From the NCBI GenBank assembly GCA_025175895.1, contig CM046004.1, forward strand, positions 48,473,359-48,537,358: a stretch of 64,000 nucleotides of DNA, given 5' to 3'. Both the position numbers and the translations under genes were made by a program. A model generated the notes under the pieces. That model did not search any database. It was not told where the DNA came from and saw only the letters and a program-made list of their open reading frames with translations. Shown here one piece after another: positions 10,550 through 22,485 of the stretch. Each line of letters begins with the position of its first letter. Within the stretch, counting starts at the first letter, position 1. The stretch comes from Wurfbainia villosa (Eukaryota > Streptophyta > Magnoliopsida > Zingiberales > Zingiberaceae).

Positions 10550-12140
10550 ATCTCCCCCTTTTTGATGTTTGACAAAACCTCAATCTCAAGTCTACCAATT
10601 ATCCCCAATTGGCAATTCTCACATCCCAATGAGAATTCCAACTATCTCAATTGGTAACCTCTCCCCGTTTTTAACATACATCAAGAGGTCCTCCTCAAGG
10701 GTATGAATGTATTATATCCCAATGAGATCTTACAATCTCTCCCTTGGAGGATCACATGTCTACAATCTTTCTAGTGATAAGTCCCTTATCACTTAAGAGA
10801 GGTCAACCCTCAATTTCCCTCCGATGAGGACAAATATACATCCATCTTCCCATGATGGATACCTCCCCCTAAAGGCTTGCTCCCCCTTGACCATTGCACT
10901 AACAATATCCTTGGAGAGTCCCTAAGCTAATAGGAACATTTAAACAATCAAACTTAAGACACAAGTTCAACATTGACCCTCCATGAACCTTAAATTGATA
11001 CTCACCCTAAGCACTTCTCCTAATCTATATCCATTGGATTTCCACCCTTTCTAATACTCTCCATAGCATGCCCTAGGGTTAGGAGTGGTTAGGGGACCAA
11101 AACATAACTGAACATGGGCCTAACAACCATATTTTACCTAAAATCAGCATTATCAGTCGACTTTCTCAGCTACCAGTTGACTCCTTCCCACATCAGTCGA
11201 ATGCCATCCATGGCAGACGACTGATAATTGTAAAATGCAATTTTTAGTTTTTCAGAAACCAAGTTCTGAAATTCATAAGTAAATATACATACATTGAAAA
11301 ATTATGAAAATTTCTATGTACATTACTTATCACAAACATTATGGGTGAAAAATATCAGAAAATTATTTTACCCAAAAAATAGCGAGATTGATACAAAGTT
11401 CAAAAGTTAAGAAAAGCTTCAATATTGAGCCCTCTTTGTATCACCTCATTCAATGGTGATTGCTATCAAAAGATAGACTTCATCAAGATTTTTAAAAATG
11501 TTTTAAAATTCTTTAATTCCTTTATCCTAAACATCTCACTTGTATCTAAATGTGTAAGACACAAACAAGTCAAGTATTAGTGAGATGTGGGGTCTTTGTT
11601 ATTTAGGGTTTCATGCATATCTCTAGGCAACACTACTTGATTCCCTTATGCATGAGAATTCAAATCATGCCTTAGTCCTTAAATTCATTTTATTTATGCA
11701 TAAATGATGTTTATGACATAATTGATACAAAGAAAAGAGAATGTGCCAAAATCATGATGTCATGGCATGTGATTGAAATCTAAGCATACATGACATATAA
11801 AGAATAACCCTAAAATGATCATGACATTTTATATGATAAAAATAAATATGATGTGATGTCATGGAAAGGCAAACAAAGCATGACAATTATAAAGTGCTAA
11901 GGTATAATATACCTAACTGTTAAATTCAAATTGCCATTTCTTAGAATTAAATTCATTTTGCCTTAATACCAATTATTCCCCCTAGTGTGCCAAAAACCCA
12001 AAATGGCACACCATTACTCCTAAGACCTAATTGTATCAATTTAATCATTTTTCATCTTCTTAAACCACATTGGCACATCCTAATGTGTCAACTCTACCAT
12101 GGCTAGGTTAACTACCCATCCACTTAGGGTTGACACACTC
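10550..12140 (-). other. Non-coding 3' region of element A, with polypurine tract at 10550-10563
   Basis: It lies between the end of gag and the 3' LTR, where pol would be in a full copia element. It is AT-rich with no usable frame. Parts are conserved with element D, for example 'tcttttgatagcaatcacca' on the minus strand near 11450-11475 versus 34600-34622. It carries a few CAGTCGACT-like motifs at 11154-11225. The polypurine tract AAAAAGGGGGAGAT touches the LTR. Confidence 0.75.
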
Positions 12141-12704
12141 TAACCCATCTAGCGTGAATCAATCACGCTTCTAGGAACCCAATACCTATTGGAGCTCCTT
12201 GGGTTAGCAAGGTATTCACTAGGAATAATTCCCAAGATACCTTCCTAATGACCCTTTTTGGCTTTAAAGCCTTAGTCATTTGGGTCTTTCCTAGGTCAAC
12301 TTTAGAACTTTAGAGGTAACTCCCCCTTTGACCTTTTTAGTGGCTACATTAGATTTTCTTGACTTTTTAGCGACTAAGCACACACCATGGCTAGTCTTAG
12401 GTATGACTTCCCTACAAACCTTGGTTTTCCTAGACCTAGAGATAGTTACATAATCGAATGGAACATTATGGTAGGACTTAGATTTGTGACCCAAACCTCT
12501 CTTGCCCTTGGACATTTCTTGTTTCCTAGAACTTAATTTTTGAACATTTGACCCTTTAATTGAATTTGTAATTCTTGCTAGGGTCTTCTCAAGTTTCTCA
12601 AGCCTTGACCTCAAGGTTTGGTTTTCCACCTCTAACCTTCCCAATTTTGATTTTTCATTTATCTTTTGGGATTTTTTTTTCTTCTTAGGCATGTATCTAC
12701 CCTT
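12141..12704 (-). pseudogene. Element A gag, C-terminal part
   Basis: A 155-residue frame (12758-12291, of which the first bases lie in B) holds a basic 'MPKKKKKSQKI' segment and a short coiled coil ('LGRLEVENQTLRSRLEKLEK'). A basic, serine- and lysine-rich tail follows with the recurring 'SRKTKVCREVIPK' and 'GVCLVAKKSRK' segments also seen in C and D. Past a stop, a frame with remnants of 'VIRKVS' and 'LVNP' leads to about 12141. It continues the N-terminal part at 18064-19111 once B is removed. Function of the tail is unknown. By position it corresponds to the end of copia gag. Confidence 0.75.
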
Positions 12705-12709
12705 CTTAG
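12705..12709. repeat. Target-site duplication of element B (left copy, CTTAG)
   Basis: CTTAG here and at 18064-18068 flank element B exactly. Joining them restores the 'aaccctaagaagggt' coding stretch, which element D has uninterrupted near 33118. Confidence 0.92.
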
Positions 12710-13120
12710 TGTTGGAACGTTGGTGGCTGACTAGAGGGGGGTGAATAGCCCTCTTCATATGTTGATGGAATTCGCTTTTTTGATTGTCTACAAATTCTAT
12801 TAGCGCAAGCGGAAATGTAAAAGCTAAACAAGAATAAAGATAAGCAAAAAAAAATCAATGCTAACAAAAGATATAATGTGGTTCACGGTATTGCCACTAA
12901 TCGACGGTCCGATTCGTCTCTGGTGAATCACTCCGAAACCAATCCAATATCGGTCTCTCCCTTTAGCCAAAGCAAGGTGGAGGTAAACCTTCTTATAACC
13001 CAAGAACACTCTTTCTTACAATGGATTTGAAATAAGAACAAGAGAAAGTGTTGGAAGCTTGTGGGGCACTTGGATGATCACTTAGAGTATAAGCATTAGC
13101 CATCCAAAAGCCCACACCTT

Positions 13121-13134
13121 CTCTATAAATAGAG
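13121..13134 (-). promoter_or_regulatory. TATA region of the B LTR
   Basis: The near-palindromic 'ctctataaatagag' lies directly downstream (minus strand) of the palindrome cluster. The copy in the 5' LTR is at 17256-17269. Confidence 0.5.
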
Positions 13135-13159
13135 AAGATTGTTTTCTTCCCGTTGGTCA

Positions 13160-13500
13160 CTGGCAGTCGACTGATGCCCCGATTAGTCGACTGGTCCTAT
13201 AACCGTTGCCCAATAACGACTTCTTCCATGTTGGATTTCATCCAACGACTCCCACATCAGTCGACTGATGGAGTAACAGTCGAGTGCGGAAAGCGAGCAC
13301 TCGACTGATCACCATTCTGTGCCCAAAACCCTCGTGACCAGTCGACTACTGTCATCAGCAGTCGACTGATGGTCTCGGTGTCGACTGTAAACCCATGGCA
13401 GTCAACTGATATAACATGAACCAGACTCGAATACCAGTCGAGTCATAGTCGATTTGGAGCAGTCGACTGCCATGTCATGGCAGTCGACTGATGTCGGGAA
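13160..13500 (-). repeat. CAGTCGACTG palindrome cluster in U3 of B (3' LTR)
   Basis: I count eight exact GTCGAC cores in about 340 bp (near 13166, 13185, 13261, 13341, 13360, 13380, 13462 and 13482), plus several 'gtcgagt' or 'actcgact' variants. One is the full 14-bp palindrome ATCAGTCGACTGAT at 13256-13269. Confidence 0.9.
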
Positions 13501-13926
13501 AAACCATCCGACACTTAGCCATTTCGGCCAAGTTCACTTAATGAGCTACTTACATTTCACTCTTTCTCTCATCTCACTTGAAGTCCCTTGCCGAAGCTCT
13601 CTTCGTTCACGACAACGTCCCTCGGCAGCATCAAGCTCACGGGTCTACAATACTCCATCGCGTCTCTTGCCTTCGAAGTCTGCTTCCTTGGCTTCGCTTC
13701 AAGTCATCTCGTCCGGCGATCCCTCGGATGCATCAAGCGCACGGCTTTGCAATGCTCCTTCGCCGACTCAAGCACGACATTGTGAGTTGGTGAAACTTGC
13801 CAAAGCACCATGTGCGAATTACTAAGTTCTGCAAGACTCCAACGCACATATCAAATCCAATCATCCTTACTTAAACCCTTTGCCACACACATCAAAACCA
13901 TATCACATGGGTTGATTTCCCTAACA

Positions 13927-15096
13927 ATCTCTCCCTTTTTGATGTGTGGCAATCCGTTTAAGTTAGGTAAACAAATAACAATAAACTTAAGCAAGGAAAG
14001 CTTATAAATAAAAATATGAGTATAACAACTCCTACTTAAACATCCAACTCCCCCTTAAGACATGCTAAATTTTCCCTTTTAGCATGATTAACTTAAACCT
14101 ATCAATTCTCTCCCTTTGACACCATCAAAAATATTTTCCAAATGTTATAATCCAAGCCATCAAGTTTAGGGAACAAAAATCACCAAAAACTAAACAAAAA
14201 TCAGTTAAAACACCTTACTATGCTTGTATACGATTACATCGATCATTAGTTAGACTACGATCATTGACACTCGATTCAGCCATTTTTTATTTTTGAACCG
14301 AAATTCAAAAATGCACCAAAAATTCCAAAAAATTAAAAAAATTATGAAATTTTGAAAACATATTTATTTTAAGGTCCTTTATCAGTGAAAAATGAGTTTT
14401 CATGAAAATTACTTATATTTTCAATGATTTGCCAAAAATCTAAAAGTTTCAAAAACAACTAGTATTTGATCAAGTTTGTATCAATTTTAATACCTAGTTT
14501 TACATTAGATTGTTTCAAAACATGAACACACAGATTGTAAAGTAAGAAATTGTTTTGAAAACATATGAAATATCCAACCATGATCTTTGGGCAATATATC
14601 TATGAATTAAACATAATCCTTCCTCATGATTGGTCTATTATTGCTCTATTGATACATTAAATGACCATCTAAATGTCATAGGCATTAGTGGACCATTTGT
14701 ATCATCCTATCATCTCACCCATGCTAAGATTTCAATCAAGGTTATCCTTATGGTGAGTGTGAGATGTTCCTAAAGGTATTTATATACTTGACCAAAATTT
14801 TCATGCATTTCTACCCATGGTCAAGTATCATCCTAAAATACCACATGATCATAAAGACATATATGCATTGATTTCACATTATGATCATGAAACAAATGTA
14901 TCAATCAATTTGTAATCATGCATTAGGTATAAAATCATGATAATAAGTCAAGTATCACCTAAAGCATGATTTAAACTATTTATGGGTCCATTATCATCAC
15001 CCAACACTATTTCAAAAATTAAGTCCTGATCATCCTAAGTCAACCAAATAAGATGATATAATTAAAATTCTTTTAGTTAACTAACCTAGGGTTTTC
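13927..15096 (-). other. Non-coding 3' region of element B, with polypurine tract
   Basis: It is AT-rich and has no usable reading frame. It begins on the minus strand after the gag stop and ends with the purine-rich CAAAAAGGGAGAGAT next to the LTR. It stands in the place of pol. Confidence 0.7.
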
Positions 15097-16781
15097 CTAA
15101 CCCTTAAGGATGGATTTAAGAACCCAATACAAGTTCTTTCCTATAGGGTTCACTAAATATTCTTTAGGGATCCATTTTCTAGCTATTGTCTTGTTCTTGA
15201 CTTGACCCCTAGCAATCAAACATTTATAGGTCTTTTCATTTGTGTTTCCCTTATAACCTAGGCCTTTTCTATTGAAGCATACCCTTTGGCTCCCTATAAT
15301 CATATTAAGGGTGTTGGAGCCAATAGTAAATTTTTCTAGGGCTTTAGTCAAATGGTCTACCTTTTCCCTTAAGACCCTATTTTCCTCAATGCATGCATCA
15401 TTCACATCAAAAGGGATATAATTATCATGTGAGCATGCATCATCATCATTAATATTTAAACATGCTTTTTCTAGTTTTTTTTCTAAATACTTAATTTGAT
15501 CAAGCATGCATTTGTTCTTTTTCTTAGCCCTAAATAATTCCTTAGTAAGCTAGAAATCATTGACATAATTTTCTTGGGAGATAAATTCATAACCTCACTT
15601 ACAAAATCCACTTCCGATGATGAGGATGATGAGGAGCCTCCCCCTTCACTTGAGCTCTCCTCACTTGAGCATCTTTCTTCTTTTTCAGACGAGGTGGAGT
15701 CTAGGTCGTCTATTGCCATTAGGGCAAAGTTTGAGTAGACATGTTCTTCTTCCGATGATGAAGAAGAAGGATCATCCCATGTCCTTGCTTTGAGTGCTTT
15801 TGCCTTCCCTTTCTCCTTGGCTTTCTTCTCTTCTTCCTTCTTCTTGCTCCCCTTCTTCTTTTCTTCTCTTTTCTTCTTTGCTTTTTTTCAAGAGGGGACA
15901 CTCATCTCTTATATGCCTCTCTCCTTGCCAATTGTAGCAAATGATCTTCCTCTTGTGCCTTCTCCTATCATAAGATTTGTTAAATTTTAAATTTCTTAAC
16001 GCATGCCTTACCTTCCTTACCATATAAGCATCTTCATTGCTATTCATGAAGGATGAGGAGGATGCTTCATCGGAGGAGGAGGGAGTCTCCATCTTCTTCT
16101 TTTCCCCTTGTTGGCTACTAGTACCACTCCCCTTGATGGCTTGATGCTTGGTTCTTCACTTATTCCTTCAAGCCTTGTCTCGTGGAGCTCCATGGTTGAA
16201 AAGAACTCCTCTAAGGTGCTAACTTCTAGAATTTTGGTGATGTAGAAAGAGTCCACCATTGAGCTCCATCTTGATGACCGAGGGAAGGCTTCTATTGCCT
16301 TCATTACCATGTCCCTATTGGAGAGCTTCTACCCTACACTAGATAAACCAGTTATTATCTCTTTAAAATGTGAATGCAATGATAATACCTTCTCTCCCTT
16401 TTCTAATTTGATGTTGCTTAATTGGGAGCAGAGGAGGTCTCTCCTTGCAAGCTTCGCCTCAGAATTGCCTTCATGAAGCTCTATGAGTTTCTCCCACATT
16501 TCCTTGGCGCTTGCACATTCCCCTATTTGATTCACTTCTTGTTGGGGGAGCACATTGAAGAGGTGGTGCTTGGCCTTTGAATTTGCAAGGTGCTCCTCCC
16601 TTTACTTTTTAGTCCACCTTGACTTCTCTATTGGTTCACCCTTTTCGTCCCTAGGCATCTCAAAACCGTTTTCCATTATAAGCATAATATCGAAATCGAT
16701 TTAAAAGAATACATCCATTCTCTTCATCCACAAAGAGAATTCGCCTTCAAACTTCGGTGGGTGAATGTTAGAGTCATCCAT
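15097..16781 (-). pseudogene. Element B gag-like protein, broken
   Basis: The start is taken at the ATG ending at 16781 ('MDDSNIHPPKFEGEFSLW'). UBN2-type copia gag motifs follow: 'SAKEMWEKLIELHEG', 'LSNIKLEKGEKVLSLHSHF' and 'SRWSSMVDSF'. The CCHC knuckle at about 15960-15920 reads 'ICYNWQGERHIRDEC', so its second cysteine is tryptophan. After a long lysine/glutamate run come an acidic serine stretch (15719-15483), a predicted coiled coil (15507-15330) and the tail 'IPKEYLVNP..LYWVLKS'. Several stops and frameshifts are present. The tail resembles the segment just before protease in copia polyproteins, but no protease follows. Confidence 0.8.
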
Positions 16782-16830
16782 CCTTGATGTAGTGTTTGTT
16801 GTGGCGGTTAGTCCTCGACAAGCTACCTTG

Positions 16831-16842
16831 GCTTTGATACCA
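16831..16842 (-). other. Primer-binding site of element B
   Basis: On the minus strand TGGTATCAAAGC, one base off the initiator tRNA-Met type, starts two bases after the LTR end. Confidence 0.85.
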
Positions 16843-16844
16843 CT

Positions 16845-18063
16845 TGTTGGAACATTGGTGGCCGCCTAAACGGGGCTGAATAGCCCTCTTCGTATGATGA
16901 TGGAATTCGCTTCTTTGATTGTCTACAAATTATATTAGTGCAAGCGGAAATGTAAAAGATAAACAACAATAAAGATATGCAAAACAAAATCAATGCTAAC
17001 AAAAGATATAACGTGGTTCACGGCCTTGCCACTAGTCCATGGTCCGATTCATCTCCGGTGAATCACTTCGAAACCTATCCAATATCGGCTCTCCCTTTAG
17101 CCAAAGAAAGGTGGAGGTAAACGTTCTTTCAACCCAAGAACACTCTTTCTTACAATGGATTTGAAATAAGAACAAGAGAAAGAGTTGGAAGCTTGTGGGG
17201 CACTTGGATGATCACTTAGAGCATAAGCATTAGTCATCCAAAAGCCCACACCTTCTCTATAAATAGAGAAGACTGTTTTCTTCCCGTTGGTCACTGGCAG
17301 TCGACTGATGCCCCGATCAGTCGACTGGTCCTGTAGCTGTTTCCCAATAAAGCCTTCTTTCATATTGGATTTCATCCAACAGCTCCTACATCAGTCGACT
17401 TATCGTCCCATTAGTCGACTGATGGAGCTAACAGTCGAGTGTCAGAAGCGAGCACTCGACTGATCACCATTCTGTGCCTAAAACCCTCACGACCAGTCGA
17501 CTGTTGTCATTAATAGTCGACTGATGATCTCGACAGTCGATTGCCAACCCATGGTAGTCGACTGATAGTACATGAACCAGACTAGAACACCAGTCGAGTC
17601 ACAGTCGACTTGGAGTAGTCGACTGTCATGTCGGGAAAAACCATCCAACACTTAGCCATTTTGGCCAAGTTCACCAAATGAGCTACTTACATTTCACACA
17701 TTCTCTCATCTCACTTGAAGTTCCTCGCCGAAGCTCTCTTGATTCGTGGCCATGTCCCTCGGCAACATCAAGCGTATGGCTTTGCAATGCTCCTTCACAT
17801 CTCTTACCCTCGAAGTCTGCTTCCTTGGCTTTGCTTCAAGTCATCTCATCCGGCAATCCCTCGAATGCATCAAGCGCATGGCTTCGCAATGCTCCTTCGC
17901 CGACTCAAGCATGAGGTTGTGAGTTGGTGAAACTTGACAAAGCTCCATGTGCGAATTACTAAGTTCTGCAAGACTCCAACGCAGATATCAAATCCAATCA
18001 TCCTAACTTAACCCCTTTGCCACATGCATCAAAACAATATCACATGGGTTGATTGCCCTAACA
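16845..18063 (-). repeat. 5' LTR of element B
   Basis: It is the partner of 12710-13926. It starts on the minus strand TGTTAGGGCAATCAACCC at 18063. Its palindrome cluster lies at 17300-17630 and its TATA region at 17256-17269. The right duplication CTTAG is at 18064-18068. Confidence 0.92.
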
Positions 18064-19111
18064 CTTAGGGTTGAAGCCTAATGTCTCTTCTATTCTCCTA
18101 ATGGAATCCTTAGGTAAGATTGGTCTAGAGTTGTGTTATCTAGGTTTGTCCTTAGGTATATCAAAATTCTTGGCACTGAGACAAAAATATTTATTCCTAC
18201 TAGCATGCTTTTCATTGATAATAGCAAGTGAACTAAAGTAATTTCTATCATGCTTCTTAGTCCTAGAAATTGAAGGTGCATTAATTAAATTTACCTTAGG
18301 GTTAACTTTGGAAGCTCCCCCTACATGAGATGCCCCTTCTTGCCATTTCTTCTTCCCCCTAGGGCATTGGCTTCGGTAGTGTCCTCTTTGGTTGGATTTA
18401 AAGCGCACAATGTGCTCTTTGTTCTTTCTAGCAAGGACTCAAGCATACTTTGACTTTTGGTGCCGGTGCCTTTTCCTTAGCCAATTTTGTGCATTTACTC
18501 ATGTAATGCTCTTTCTCCCTACACTCAAGGCAAATTATGTGATCTTTATTATTAATTACATTGCTTGAGTTACCTAGGGTGGTGGAATCCTCTTGATCAC
18601 TTCTCCCAGATGTTGAAGCTTCTTCTTAATCTTGTTCCGGGATGGAAGACCTCTCCTCCCCCTCAATGCTAGAGGTGGAGGTCTCCACCAAATCATCCAC
18701 ATCGTCGAATGTAGATGGCAATTCTTCAACATCCTCGGATTCGGATGTTGATAGGCATTCTTCCTTGGCTTCCTTCTCTACTTGTGTCAGTTCGGGATGT
18801 TCATTGAATTTGATCACTTTATTCCATAAATCTTTTGCATCCCTATATTCACCTAGCCTAGACCAAATGTTGTTAAGAATCAAATCATTAAGCAATTTGA
18901 TTACCTTGAGATTTGTCTTGAAATCCTTCATTTGGTCGTTGGTCCATCTTGCCTTTTCAATTTGTCTATTGCTTTCATCCCTAGGCATTTCGAAATCATT
19001 TTCTAGAATTAGCATTAAATCGAAATCAGTTTCGAAGTATACCTCCATCCTTTTCTTCCACTATGAAAAGTCTCCATTGAATTTTGGTGAATGGATGTTG
19101 TAGCTGGCCAT
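18064..19111 (-). pseudogene. Element A gag, N-terminal part
   Basis: The ATG ends at 19111 ('MASYNIHSPKFNGDFS', then TAG in place of tryptophan, then 'WKKRMEVYFETDFD'). A 140-residue frame (19048-18626) carries the UBN2-like segment 'DAKDLWNKVIKFNEHPE' and an acidic, serine-rich linker. A CCHC knuckle 'CLECREKEHYMSKC' (C-x2-C-x4-H-x4-C intact) is readable near 18529-18490. A second knuckle at 18408 has lost its first two cysteines ('RFKSNQRGHYRSQC'). It is cut at 18064 by element B and resumes at 12704. It would be the particle protein of a copia-type element. Confidence 0.8.
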
Positions 19112-19154
19112 CTTGTCGTTCTTGTTTTGGCGGTTAGTCCTCGACAAGCTCCTT

Positions 19155-19167
19155 GGCTCTGATACCA
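19155..19167 (-). other. Primer-binding site of element A
   Basis: On the minus strand it reads TGGTATCAGAGCC, two bases after the LTR end. Confidence 0.88.
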
Positions 19168-19169
19168 CT

Positions 19170-20676
19170 TGTTGGAACATCGGTGGCCGGCTAGAGGGGG
19201 TGAATAGCCATTAATTGTCGTATGCGGTGAAATTCGATCGATCTTCGCGTGCTCGTCTACAATTCTTGTTAATGAGCAACGGAATGATAATAAAACAAAT
19301 ACACAACAAGAATACAAGCACATGACACAAAATATATGTGGTTCGGAACCTTAGGGTTCCTACTCCACGGGTTAGCTCAACGAGCTCGTGTTATGCGCAC
19401 GACACTAACAACAACTCCTTCTTGACAACACGTCGGAGGTGGATAAACCTCGTACAAGCAATTACAATGGTAATATAAAAATACAAGCAAAATACAAAGA
19501 ACACAAATGAAATCATTACACAAATGGTTTTGATCACTTTTGCTTGTTGCTTGATTTGGTTTGGCTCTTGAAGGTCTGGAATGCAGCAGCAATTACCCTC
19601 CAAAATATCCCCAAAAATCCTTGTTGAAATCCTCCCCAAGCTCCTCCTTTTATGCTTGCTTCGGGCTGATTTCACGGTGATCAGTCGACTGCTCATGACC
19701 TCTAGTTGACTGCTGGTGTAGCCATTGTCTCACAATGATCGAATCCATGTTGTCAAAAACCCAATGGATAACCATTAGTCGATTGATCATACCCATCAGT
19801 CGACTGGTAACCCCATCAGTCGAGTGCTCATCGCATCACTCGACTGGAAAGTGTTATGTGCCCAAATTCGCCCCATTAAGTCGACTGATCTCCATCATCA
19901 GTCGACTGATGGTGTCGGTAGTCGACTGTTCGACAAGAACTTGGTCAGTCGAACACCGGTCGAGTCCAATCGACCTAGAGCAGTCAATAGGCACCTATGT
20001 CAGTCGACTGATGTTGGGTAAAACCTTAAACACCATGTTGTTTGGGCATTCAACCAATGGATAAACCCTCAAACAACATGTTTGAGCCTCTGACACTCAG
20101 TCTTAGCCACTTGGCCAAGTCTACCTCATCCTCTCATAGAGTTCCCTACCGATGCTCTCTTCCCTCTGCCTACGCCCCTCGGATGCACCAAGCGCACGAC
20201 TTCCCAATGTCATCCTTCCCGTTTCTTTCCCTTGAAGTATGCTTCCCTTGAGCCTAACTCCATTCGCTCCCTGTCCGACGGTCCCTCAGATGCACCAAGC
20301 ACACGACTTCACAATGTCATCCTTCACCGACTCAAGGACCCCGAGCCTAGTGAACTTGCAAGGCCACAAGACTTCCCACACCAAGCCTCATGCTTGGATT
20401 TTCCATGCCAAGCCCCATGCTTGGACTTTCATCGCCAAGGCTACACACTTAGACTTACGTGGCCAACCCATGTTGGACTTTCCAACACAAAGCCCTATGC
20501 TTGGATTTTCCCAACACTAAGCCCCATGCTTGGACTTTTCACCACCAAGGCTACACACTTGGATTTACGTGGCCAACCCATGTTGGACTTACCATGACAA
20601 TCCCATGTCATGTGTTTTGTCTAACATCAAAATACAGTTTGAGTCAAAATCGAGTCCTGAGCCGATTGGACCATCA
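19170..20676 (-). repeat. 5' LTR of element A
   Basis: It is about 1507 bp, starting on the minus strand TGATGGTCCAATCGGCTC at 20676 (TG start, slightly diverged from the 3' LTR's TGTTGGTGCAATCGG). The palindrome cluster is at 19680-20020, the TATA-like element at 19646-19655 and the 'tccaagc' array at 20364-20590. Differences from 9039-10549 are scattered, so the insertion is not very young. Confidence 0.88.
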
Positions 20677-21958
20677 GGTTGTTGCCACTGGCCAAGGGGA
20701 GGAAGAAGGAGAGGTGGGCGCTGGCCAAGAGATGAACTTTTGTTGCCTCCGACCAAGGAGAAGTAGAGGAAGAAGAACCGCCGGCCTTTGCTTCAAGGAA
20801 GGAGCGCTGGCCTTAAAGGGATGAAGATGAGGTACCGGCCAAACCTTAGGAAGAAAGGAAAACTAAAACCCTAATCCTCCTCCACCTCTTGCCGCCACCC
20901 AAGCCAACTCCAAACCATAAAGCTTCTTCTATCCTTGCTGCCCAAGCCTTAGGAGCAAACCCTAACATCCAAAAAACTATCTTGCCACCCAAGACTTGGA
21001 ACCTTAGTTATAGATCTAACCGAAGCCTCCTTTTAATCGTGTACGTTGGATCTAGACTTCGTGAGGGTTTTAATAGGCTACAATAGGGACCATGAGGAGG
21101 AGTTGGATCTTGGCCACCCAATGGATCTGACCCTCATAAAATCCGATCCATTAATAATAATCCATTCCACTAGAGAATTTTCATTGATCTACCTCACCAA
21201 CCCCCATAATTAAATATGGGCTCCATATATTAATTGTATAAATATCTCCCCGTGTTTAAGATATCGAATGTCCATTAATTAATTAATTTACTGACAATTA
21301 ATTAATTAACATCTAACTCCATGAGTAGTACCACTCAACCTTATCATCATGCTGGACCAAGTCCACCTGCAAGATTTACATGATGATCCTTATGATCTCC
21401 TCAAGGGGACATCATCATCATAATACATAGGACACAGTTTCCTCCTATAATCAATGACACACCATGTAAATAATATCATTTTCCAACTTATCGAGCCTAT
21501 TGATTTAACCCATAAATCTCGCTCATTGGTAAATCAAAGAAATAAATATTAAGTACATGTGCCCAATATTATATCTGGATTAAGATCATGTACACCATAA
21601 TATCCGAGGTCCGATTTAATTATATAGTCAGTATAAATTGAATCACCTCTAAGTCGGTCCTACTCAATACACACAAAGTGTACTAGTGTAATTCTATGGT
21701 CAAGATAAACCAATACCAAATTACACTACAACCATGCCAATGGTTTGTTCAAAATTATCTTGGTTGTGAGCCTCTACTTATACTCTATAAGGAACGGATA
21801 ACATGATCTTCTGTGCGACACCACACACCATGTTATCTACAATGTAAAGTATTAGACAATATCTATAACTATAAATATGCAAACAATGATAATTTGATTC
21901 TTATTTCAAAATGAAGATGTCCATACAAAGACTAGGCTTTCAGTATACATCCCAATAA
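20677..21958 (-). repeat. 5' LTR of element P, U3-side part
   Basis: It continues 8534-9038 after the right GGTTG (20677-20681). It runs through the same blocks as 2240-3519 and ends at 'catcccaata', the minus-strand LTR start TATTGGGATG (mutated TG). At 21959 the sequence changes to a partial LTR of element C. Confidence 0.85.
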
Positions 21959-22428
21959 AATTTTATAGCGATATTTGGGGAGATTTTGGAGGGAAATTAC
22001 TGCTGCATTCCAGACCTTCAAGACCAAACCAAAGTAAGCAACAAGCAAGAGTTCAAAAGCCATTTGTTTTAAAGTTTTCTTTATGAACTTCATTTTGCTT
22101 TTGTATTTGCTTGTACATTTTTGTATTACTTTGTAATTGCTTGTACGAGGTTTCTCCACTTCCGACTTATTGTTGAGAAGGAGTTTGAGTAGTAGTGTGG
22201 TCATCACTCGAGCTCGTTGAGCTCACCTCGTGGAGTAGGAACCCTAAGGTTCCGAACCACGTATATCGCCATGTTTTGTGTATGCTTGTATATTTCCTTT
22301 GTGTTTGTATTCATATTTCTACTACGCATACTAACGAATTGTAGATGAGCATGCAAGAGCGAACGATTTCAATCGTACTTGTGAATTAGGCTATTCACCC
22401 CCTCTAGCAGGCCACCTATCCTCCAACA
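21959..22428 (+). repeat. Partial 5' LTR of element C (R/U5 side)
   Basis: About 470 bp match the downstream half of the A-type LTR in the opposite orientation ('ctgctgcattccagaccttc', 'gttccgaaccacgtatat', 'tattcaccccctctag'). It ends CCAACA two bases before a primer-binding site. The U3 half is missing where element P begins, so P inserted into this LTR or a deletion joined them. Confidence 0.8.
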
Positions 22429-22430
22429 AG

Positions 22431-22442
22431 TGGTATCAGAGC
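22431..22442 (+). other. Primer-binding site of element C
   Basis: TGGTATCAGAGC, initiator tRNA-Met type, lies two bases after the LTR end. Confidence 0.88.
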
Positions 22443-22485
22443 GAGGAGGTTGTCATCGGACTCACCGCCACGGCAATCAACTGAA

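Larger units (their letters stand above)
12710..13926 (-). repeat. 3' LTR of element B
   Basis: On the minus strand it begins TGTTAGGGAAATCAACCC at 13926 and ends ...CGTTCCAACA at 12710. It contains a palindrome cluster (13160-13500) and a TATA region (13121-13134). It is paired with 16845-18063, which shares almost every motif in order. Confidence 0.92.
12710..18063 (-). mobile_element. Element B: gag-only LTR retrotransposon inserted in the gag of A
   Basis: It is a complete insertion of 5354 bp, flanked by CTTAG. The LTRs (12710-13926, 1217 bp; 16845-18063, 1219 bp) are closely similar. The primer-binding site lies at 16831-16842 and the polypurine tract at 13927-13940. The internal region of about 2.9 kb holds one gag-like pseudogene (15097-16781) and 1.2 kb of non-coding DNA. 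It has no pol domain. It belongs to a subfamily of the same group as H, distinct from A, C and D. Confidence 0.9.
9039..20676 (-). mobile_element. Element A: gag-only (non-autonomous) LTR retrotransposon inserted in the LTR of P
   Basis: It is bounded by GGTTG at 9034-9038 and 20677-20681. The two LTRs (9039-10549 and 19170-20676) are similar in length and sequence. A primer-binding site (19155-19167) and a polypurine tract (10550-10563) are present. The only coding content is a gag-like pseudogene (18064-19111 continued at 12141-12709, split by element B), followed by about 1.6 kb of non-coding sequence. I find no protease, RT, RNase H or integrase motif in any frame. It would need a partner element for transposition. 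Confidence 0.85.
2160..21958 (-). mobile_element. Element P: degenerate Ty1/copia retrotransposon, interrupted by nested elements A and B
   Basis: On the minus strand the order is: 5' LTR (21958-20677 joined to 9038-8534), primer-binding site, leader, gag, protease, integrase, RT, RNase H, polypurine tract and 3' LTR (3519 to about 2160). This gag-PR-INT-RT-RH order defines Ty1/copia. Removing element A (9039-20676) and one copy of its 5-bp duplication restores one continuous 5' LTR. The left end is truncated: about 430 bp of U5 are missing from the 3' LTR. The coding region has many stops and frameshifts, so the copy is old. No target duplication can be read for P itself, because its left end is lost. 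Confidence 0.85.

Noticed and set aside
10008..10657. Overlapping plus-strand frames of 110-150 residues with repeated 'CLDF' and 'MLGFS' peptides
   Set aside because: They lie wholly in the 3' LTR of A, over the 'tccaagc' array. Several frames are open at once because stops are rare in the repeat. The same occurs at 20232-20824.
13160..13500. Regularly repeated palindromes looking at first like a CRISPR array
   Set aside because: Spacing is irregular, spacers are not uniform, copies are degenerate, and the same clusters lie in every LTR of the family. This is eukaryotic LTR sequence.
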